The position numbers and the translations under genes are program-made. Source: Vulcanimicrobiota bacterium (GTDB taxonomy: Bacteria; Vulcanimicrobiota; Vulcanimicrobiia; Vulcanimicrobiales; Vulcanimicrobiaceae). Taken from it: a DNA stretch of 6,342 nt. Position 1 is the first letter of the stretch. Each line of letters starts with the position of its first letter. Below the pieces are notes generated by a model that was given only the letters and a program-made list of their open reading frames with translations, did no database searches and was not told where the DNA came from. Positions 1 to 4,301 of this stretch are shown piece after piece. The stretch spans positions 1 through 6,342 of the forward strand of contig JASHTE010000333.1 in assembly GCA_030040695.1 (NCBI GenBank). The letters are read 5' to 3'.

Positions 1-350
1 ATGATGTACCGCTCGTGGCTTCCCTCGGCGACCGCCTCCTGCTCGTCGAAGACGCGGACCGCGAAGGTGACCCGTGGGCCGTCGATCGAGACGACTTCGA
101 CCTCGACTCGTACGATGAAGCCGACCGGGACAGGCTCGCGGTGCTCCAGCTCGATCTGGGTCCCAAGCGTGACCCGTCCTTCCTCTATGAAAGGCGCGAG
201 ACAGTCCGTCGCGGCCTGCTCGACGAGCTGCACCAGAACGGACGTCGCCAGGACGTCGACGCCCCTGTTACCAGCACGTTCGGCTGTCATCCATTCCTCG
301 ACGCGGCTCTGCAGGCTGTGCGAGCGGCCGATGTCGAGCTTCTCGCTCAT
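1..350 (-). CDS. FlK-type hot-dog acyl-CoA thioesterase (3' end off the left edge)
   Basis: This gene probably encodes a small cytoplasmic thioesterase of the FlK (fluoroacetyl-CoA thioesterase-like) hot-dog family, which hydrolyses an acyl-CoA thioester. Reading leftward from the ATG at 350-348 gives 116 complete codons with no stop before the edge, against about 140 residues for the family. Thr36 (in LATSVLVQ), Glu44 (in QLVEQAA) and His70 (in ELEHRE) stand at the same mutual spacing as the Thr42-Glu50-His76 triad I recall for Streptomyces FlK, and Gly63 (in TLGTQ) matches FlK Gly69. The family's GTHER motif appears as GSHERY at residues 110-115. An in-frame TAA five codons upstream (365-363) fixes the start; no good Shine-Dalgarno site precedes it. 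The residue aligned with FlK's lid Phe36 is Gly30, so fluoroacetyl-CoA specificity is not implied and the substrate is unknown. It is divergent from the efflux genes. I am confident of the family and not of the substrate. Confidence 0.8.
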   Translation of the reverse strand, partial: MSEKLDIGRSHSLQSRVEEWMTAERAGNRGVDVLATSVLVQLVEQAATDCLAPFIEEGRVTLGTQIELEHREPVPVGFIVRVEVEVVSIDGPRVTFAVRVFDEQEAVAEGSHERYI

Positions 351-485
351 GGGAAGAACCCGTTACGTCGCTCGTCGAGCGCCTCCCTGGCATGGCGGCC
401 TCCAAGCCCTCCGGGCGAAGTTCCTGGAGTTTTTGCGGAAGGGGTTGAATCATGCGAGGGTCTTCCACCGTATCGAAGCCGAGGA
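351..485. promoter_or_regulatory. Divergent intergenic region with 13-bp palindrome
   Basis: This 135-bp gap separates the divergent thioesterase and adaptor genes, so it should hold both promoters. The clearest structure is a perfect palindrome at 369-381, CGCTCG-T-CGAGCG, 19-31 bases upstream of the thioesterase ATG. It could be an operator or may be chance in GC-rich DNA. No convincing -35/-10 pair is visible on either strand: TTGAAT at 445-450 has its best partner, TATCGA at 471-476, at a spacing of 20. The open frames crossing this region carry no recognisable protein. Confidence 0.35.
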
Positions 486-1727
486 ATGAAGAAGAGAAGA
501 GCTATGCAGCATCACCGTTTGGCTGTGGCGACGCTGTCGGCGCTCGTCTTGGTTGCATGCGGATCTACGGCGTCGCAGGCACCGGCCGCGCTGAACGTCG
601 ACGTCACCACCGCACGGCGGCAGGACATCGCGACCTATCTCACCCTCGACGGACAGATTTCACCGCTCGAACAGTCGTCTCTCGCGTTCCAGCAGAGCGG
701 AACGATCACGTCGATCGGCGTGAATGTAGGAGACCGGGTGCACGAAGGCCAGTTGCTCGCGCGCATCGACGATTCTCTCTTGCGAGCGCAGCTCGCACAG
801 GCCGAAGCCGCCTACAGAGAGAGTGCGGCAACTGCGCGGGGTGCGGTCGTGGGGCTTCCGGTCACGCAAACGCAGAACACCACGGCGCTTGCCACCGCGC
901 GCGCCGCGTATCAGAATGCTCAGCTCGTCTACCGTCAGGACAGCACACTCTATCATGAGGGCTACGTCTCATTGCAAGCGCTCGAGGCGGCACGCTCGAC
1001 CTACGTGCAAGAGCTCAGCGCCTATCAAGCGGCGACGATGGCGATCAGGAACAACGTCGTGGCGAGTGAGAATGTGAAGGCGTCGCTTGCAAGCGCCGAG
1101 AGCGCGTACGCGCAAGCGCACCTGCTGGAGGCGGAGATCGCGCAGACGTATCTATACGCGCCGTACGACGGCGTCATCACCGCGCGTCTCATGGACCCGG
1201 GCTCGTATGCTGCGCCAACCGCTCCCGTACTCGGCATCTCGCGCGTGAACACGGTATGGGTAAACGTGAACGTTCCCGATGCGGACCTACTCTACGTGAC
1301 GCCGGGGAAGCTGCTCTCGTTTTGGAGCGACTCGCTTCCCGGCCGCGTCTTCCGCGGCCGCGTCTCGGCAGTGAATGCCGTTCCTACCTCCGGCACGCTC
1401 TCGTACCTCGCGCGCCTCGACCTTCCGAACCCGGGCGGCTTGCTTCGAGGAGGAATGCTGGTAAATGTCGTCGTCATGCAGGAACGGCGGCGGAATGCCA
1501 TCGTGGTCCCCCGCTCAGCAATCGCCCAGACGGGTAATGGAAGCTTCATCTACACTGTGCACAACGACATCGCAACGCAGGTTCCCGTACGCCTCGGCTT
1601 GCAGACCGGTACCCTCGCGGAGGTAATCAGCCCGAAGGTTTCACCGGGAACGACCGTGATCACCACCCGTCCGGACTCACTCCGAGACGGGAGCGCCGTA
1701 GCAGTCACGGATACGCCGGCGAGATGA
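486..1727 (+). CDS. Efflux periplasmic adaptor lipoprotein (HlyD/RND membrane fusion family)
   Basis: This is a membrane-fusion (adaptor) protein that would link an inner-membrane pump to the TolC-like channel encoded next. It has 413 residues, usual for the family. A basic n-region (MKKRR) and hydrophobic stretch end in a lipobox, LVAC, with Cys25 as the predicted lipidated residue. The first biotinyl-lipoyl half-motif lies at about 70-100 (GTITSIGVNVGDRVHEGQLL), a helical Ala/Gln/Glu-rich hairpin at about 100-220, the second lipoyl half at about 225-255 (APYDGVITARL), a beta-barrel at about 256-335, and a membrane-proximal part to the C-terminus (IVVPRSAI near 339). The frame is open far upstream to position 15, but that part is antisense to the thioesterase. 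ATG 486 has GAGG only one base away; ATG 504 has a better-spaced GAG (494-496) and still gives a lipoprotein, so it is a real alternative. The stop overlaps the channel start (ATGA). The cargo is unknown. Confidence 0.9.
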   Translation: MKKRRAMQHHRLAVATLSALVLVACGSTASQAPAALNVDVTTARRQDIATYLTLDGQISPLEQSSLAFQQSGTITSIGVNVGDRVHEGQLLARIDDSLLRAQLAQAEAAYRESAATARGAVVGLPVTQTQNTTALATARAAYQNAQLVYRQDSTLYHEGYVSLQALEAARSTYVQELSAYQAATMAIRNNVVASENVKASLASAESAYAQAHLLEAEIAQTYLYAPYDGVITARLMDPGSYAAPTAPVLGISRVNTVWVNVNVPDADLLYVTPGKLLSFWSDSLPGRVFRGRVSAVNAVPTSGTLSYLARLDLPNPGGLLRGGMLVNVVVMQERRRNAIVVPRSAIAQTGNGSFIYTVHNDIATQVPVRLGLQTGTLAEVISPKVSPGTTVITTRPDSLRDGSAVAVTDTPAR

Positions 1728-3175
1728 GAGCGAGAGTCGCAGCCCTCCTCGCGCTCGCTTCGTTTCTTCTCCCGCTCGGCGCGGGGGCGCAGAACATTCC
1801 GGTCCCGACGCCTGAGCCGACGGTCGCCCCTAAGACGACGCCGCTGCCCTATCCCGCCTACGGACCCCAGGCGCCCGACGTGCAGCTGCTGATTCCGCGC
1901 AAGGGCGTTCCACCGCACGTCTCGCTCGAGCAGTCGATTGCGATCGCCGTCGCGATCTCGCCGACGTTTGTCTCGGAGCGCGCCGTGTACAGCGCAATAC
2001 GCGCGAAGTACGGCGCCGAGAAGCAGGCCCTCTTCCCATCGATCAGCGCGAGCGGATTGTGGGAGAAGAGCACGTCGATCACGACGCCCTCGGGATGCTA
2101 CACAGCAGCGTGTGCGCGCACGCCGTACACCACGACCGACGAGAGCGCATCGTACACGGTGTCGCAGCTCATCTTCGACGGTGGCGCCGTCATCACGGCG
2201 ATAAAGGAAGCAAAAGAGTCGGACATCGCCGGGCGTTACACGCTGCTCTACGAGCTCGACACGCTCGCCTATAACGTCGCGCAAGCCTACTATGCGGTTT
2301 TGGAGGACAAAGCACTCGTCGATGCTGACGAGCAGCTCGTGCGCGAGTTCGAGGTGGAAGAGAATGCGGTGCGCGCCGAGATCCGCAACGGCACCTCTGC
2401 CCTCTCTGCGCTCGCGCAGCAGGAGTATGAGACCGCGGAGGCTCGCGGCGCGCTCGTTACCGCCCAAGGGAACGCCATCGCGGCACAGGCCTCCTTTGCC
2501 ACGATGCTCGGCTTCGAAGCGGACACGCAGATCGTACCCGAGCCGCTCGGCCCAGACACGTATACCGCGACGCCGACCTATGCGAAATCGCTGAAGCAGG
2601 CGTTGCTGCTGCGTCCAGACTACCTCTCGGCGATGCACACGGTGATGGCAGACCAAGACGCGCTACGCTATGCGGAGCTCGCGCGCGTGCCGACCGTCAC
2701 GGGCTCGTGGACCGGTGAGACGTCGCGTTCGTTTCCCCCGATCGCGCCGCCGTTCGGCAGTAACGGCTACTGGACACCGTCGCACACGTTGAGTGCGTCG
2801 ATTTCCTTGCCGATCTACGACCAAGGGGAGACATGGTACAACATCGAGACGGCAAAATACAGTCTCGAGGAGGCGCAGGCGAGTCTCTCCGAGACGAAGC
2901 TGACGGTCGAATCGGACGTGCGCTCCGCGCTCGCACAGCTCTTCTCAGCGCGCGCGAGCTTCATCGAGGATCAAAAAGGCCTCTCCGCGGCACAAGTCGC
3001 GATGCAAGCAGCACAAGCGAGTTATAAGGTCGGCGTCGACACGATTCTCGATCTCGTTACCGCCGAGGGAAACCTCGCGACGGCGCAGAGCACGTACATC
3101 ACGGCGCTCTACGGCGTGCGCGTCGCCGAGCAGAACTATCTCTATCAGTTGGGCGTGAGCGACATACGACTGTAG
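1724..3175 (+). CDS. TolC-family outer-membrane efflux channel
   Basis: This encodes an outer-membrane factor, the trimeric exit duct of tripartite efflux and type I secretion machines. It has 483 residues, near the family norm. A Sec signal peptide covers about 1-22, ending AGA before Gln23. A Pro/Thr-rich tether follows to about 65, then two tandem OEP repeats: the first at about 66-275 (SLEQSIAIAV start, FPSISASG beta-strand, VSQLIFDGG strand, YNVAQAYYAVL helix) and the second at about 285-483 (ALLLRPDY, VPTVTGSW strand, SASISLPIYDQGE strand, YKVGVDTILDLVTAEGN helix, ending YLYQLGVSDIRL). Two cysteines, 125 and 130, fall between the first pair of strands, in the predicted extracellular loop. 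The ATG shares four bases with the adaptor stop, so translation is probably coupled; there is no strong Shine-Dalgarno site of its own. The pump partner is not encoded in the window. Confidence 0.92.
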   Translation: MRARVAALLALASFLLPLGAGAQNIPVPTPEPTVAPKTTPLPYPAYGPQAPDVQLLIPRKGVPPHVSLEQSIAIAVAISPTFVSERAVYSAIRAKYGAEKQALFPSISASGLWEKSTSITTPSGCYTAACARTPYTTTDESASYTVSQLIFDGGAVITAIKEAKESDIAGRYTLLYELDTLAYNVAQAYYAVLEDKALVDADEQLVREFEVEENAVRAEIRNGTSALSALAQQEYETAEARGALVTAQGNAIAAQASFATMLGFEADTQIVPEPLGPDTYTATPTYAKSLKQALLLRPDYLSAMHTVMADQDALRYAELARVPTVTGSWTGETSRSFPPIAPPFGSNGYWTPSHTLSASISLPIYDQGETWYNIETAKYSLEEAQASLSETKLTVESDVRSALAQLFSARASFIEDQKGLSAAQVAMQAAQASYKVGVDTILDLVTAEGNLATAQSTYITALYGVRVAEQNYLYQLGVSDIRL

Positions 3176-3321
3176 CCGCGGCAAACGTTTCCGACCCCGT
3201 CAATGCCGGCATTCTTGCCGTTTCCGAGGATCGTCTCGCAGGTTTTCAAGAGGATCCCTTCGGTGAGATCGCAGCCCGTAGCGGTATCGACGTCGACACG
3301 GTCATCGAGCGCGTCGTTGCG
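3175..3321 (+). other. In-frame 5' coding extension of the AhbA/B-like gene without a standard start codon
   Basis: The frame of the downstream gene is open back to the stop at 3025-3027. The part after the channel stop reads SDPVNAGILAVSEDR, then LAGFQEDPFGEIAARSG, then DTVIERVVAMLRAGTIRR, a good first winged helix for the AhbA family. Checking every codon from 3028 to 3321 shows no ATG, GTG, TTG or CTG. The non-standard candidates are GTT at 3187, one base from GTG and just before SDPVNAG, and ATT at 3211. An ATG at 3203-3205 is in another frame and would need a one-base shift. I infer that this segment is translated; how is unclear. Confidence 0.6.
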
Positions 3322-4290
3322 ATGCTGCGCGCCGGGACGATTCGCCGCGTGCGACAGACCCTGATGGCGACGAATCTCGCCCAAGGCGCCCTCTGTGCCT
3401 GGGAAGTGCCGCACGATCGTCTCGATGCCGCTTTTGAGTACATGGTGCGCGTAGACCCGTTCTCGGGTCACGTCGTCATTCGCACGACCGATGCGGTTTC
3501 CGCCGGAAGTACGTACCGTCTGTGGACGACGCTCAAGGTACCGCAGGGGTTCTCCCTGCGCAAGCACGCAGAGTATCTGCGCGAGTGTGTCGGTGCATCG
3601 CGCTTTCGATTGATGCCGGCGAAGATGCTCTTCGCACTCGGCGTCGGCCACGTACGCCGCCGTGGCCTCGAACCCGGCTCGCGCGCCGACGTTCTCGCCG
3701 AGCCCATCAACACGGCGATCATCGCGCTGAGCGAGCTCGAATGGCGCGTGCTGACCGCGCTCAAGCGCGAGTTCGAACCCAATGAGATCGCGCGCGATCT
3801 CTGGCGGCCGCGCGCCGTGGAGGCGGGCGTCGATAGTGCGACGTTCTCTGAGACTGCGCGCACGCTGCACGACAAGGGCGTCATCGGCCGGTTCTCTACG
3901 TTCCTCGAGCACGTCAAGGCGACGGCGGGCGGCGAGCGCGTCACGCGCTACAATGCGCTCTTCCACTGGGCCGTGCCGAAGGGCCGCGAAGTCGACGCGG
4001 GGCGCGAGGTTGGGCGCCATCACGTCATCACGCACGCCTACTGGCGCGAGGGCGGGGCGGAGTTTCACGACGTCAACGTCATGGCGGTGGCGCACGGGAT
4101 GGAGAAGGAGCTCGTGCTCGCGCACAAGCACGCGATTGACGGGCACCTGCGCGACGCCGGCATCGACTTCGGCTACACGAACGTCTTTTGGGGCGGTCGC
4201 AGCGAGATCAAGCCGTCCGAGATCGTCCCCGCGGCCTACGTGGCCTTCTGCGAGCGCAACGGCATCGATCCGGCGACCATGCGAGAGTAG
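3322..4290 (+). CDS. Fused AhbA-AhbB-like (siroheme decarboxylase / Lrp-AsnC type) protein, true N-terminus upstream
   Basis: The product resembles AhbA and AhbB joined in one chain. In the family, these Lrp/AsnC-derived proteins decarboxylate siroheme to 12,18-didecarboxysiroheme in the alternative haem route, with NirDLGH as the haem d1 counterparts; genomes often label them Lrp/AsnC regulators. Counting from Met 3322 (322 residues): the end of a first winged helix (TIRRVRQTL, 6-14); a first ligand-binding-type domain (HVVIRTTD at 50-57, YRLWTTLKVPQG at 65-76, RFRLMPAKMLFALGVG at 94-109); a second winged helix (LSELEWRVLTALK at 136-148, GVIGRF at 186-191); and a second domain (HHVITHAYWREGG at 233-245, NVMAVAHGM at 252-260, RSEIKPSE at 293-300) matching the AhbB ending with its S-REFKK-like stretch. 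This ATG lacks a Shine-Dalgarno site and cuts the first winged helix, which is encoded in-frame from about 3187. Activity is unproven; a haem-linked regulator is the alternative. No other haem gene is near. Confidence 0.75.
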   Translation: MLRAGTIRRVRQTLMATNLAQGALCAWEVPHDRLDAAFEYMVRVDPFSGHVVIRTTDAVSAGSTYRLWTTLKVPQGFSLRKHAEYLRECVGASRFRLMPAKMLFALGVGHVRRRGLEPGSRADVLAEPINTAIIALSELEWRVLTALKREFEPNEIARDLWRPRAVEAGVDSATFSETARTLHDKGVIGRFSTFLEHVKATAGGERVTRYNALFHWAVPKGREVDAGREVGRHHVITHAYWREGGAEFHDVNVMAVAHGMEKELVLAHKHAIDGHLRDAGIDFGYTNVFWGGRSEIKPSEIVPAAYVAFCERNGIDPATMRE

Positions 4291-4301
4291 ATCGAGCTAC
4301 T
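4286..4301. terminator. Small hairpin spanning both convergent stop codons
   Basis: The plus-strand stop (TAG, 4288-4290) and the minus-strand stop (4299-4297) are six bases apart. AGTAG at 4286-4290 pairs with CTACT at 4297-4301 around an ATCGAG loop, so each arm contains one stop codon. The stem is only five base pairs with no T-run on either side, so it is weak as an intrinsic terminator. The symmetry partly follows from the two TAG codons facing each other. No better terminator is visible between the two genes. Confidence 0.2.

Noticed and set aside
445..476. TTGAAT ... TATCGA as a sigma70-type promoter for the adaptor gene
   Set aside because: The spacing of 20 bases and the poor -10 match make it no better than chance.
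15..485. In-frame upstream extension of the adaptor gene (would add 157 residues)
   Set aside because: The extension lies opposite the thioesterase codons up to 350, looks like antisense translation, and would bury the lipoprotein signal peptide inside the protein.
1550..2656. Long minus-strand open frame of 368 codons under the adaptor/channel genes
   Set aside because: It is antisense to well-supported TolC-family coding sequence, Arg-rich, with no recognisable domain; typical of GC-rich codon shadows.
3145..4146. Long minus-strand open frame of 333 codons opposite the AhbA/B-like gene
   Set aside because: Its translation is low-complexity Arg/Ala/Asp-rich sequence without motifs, while the plus-strand frame matches a known two-domain family.
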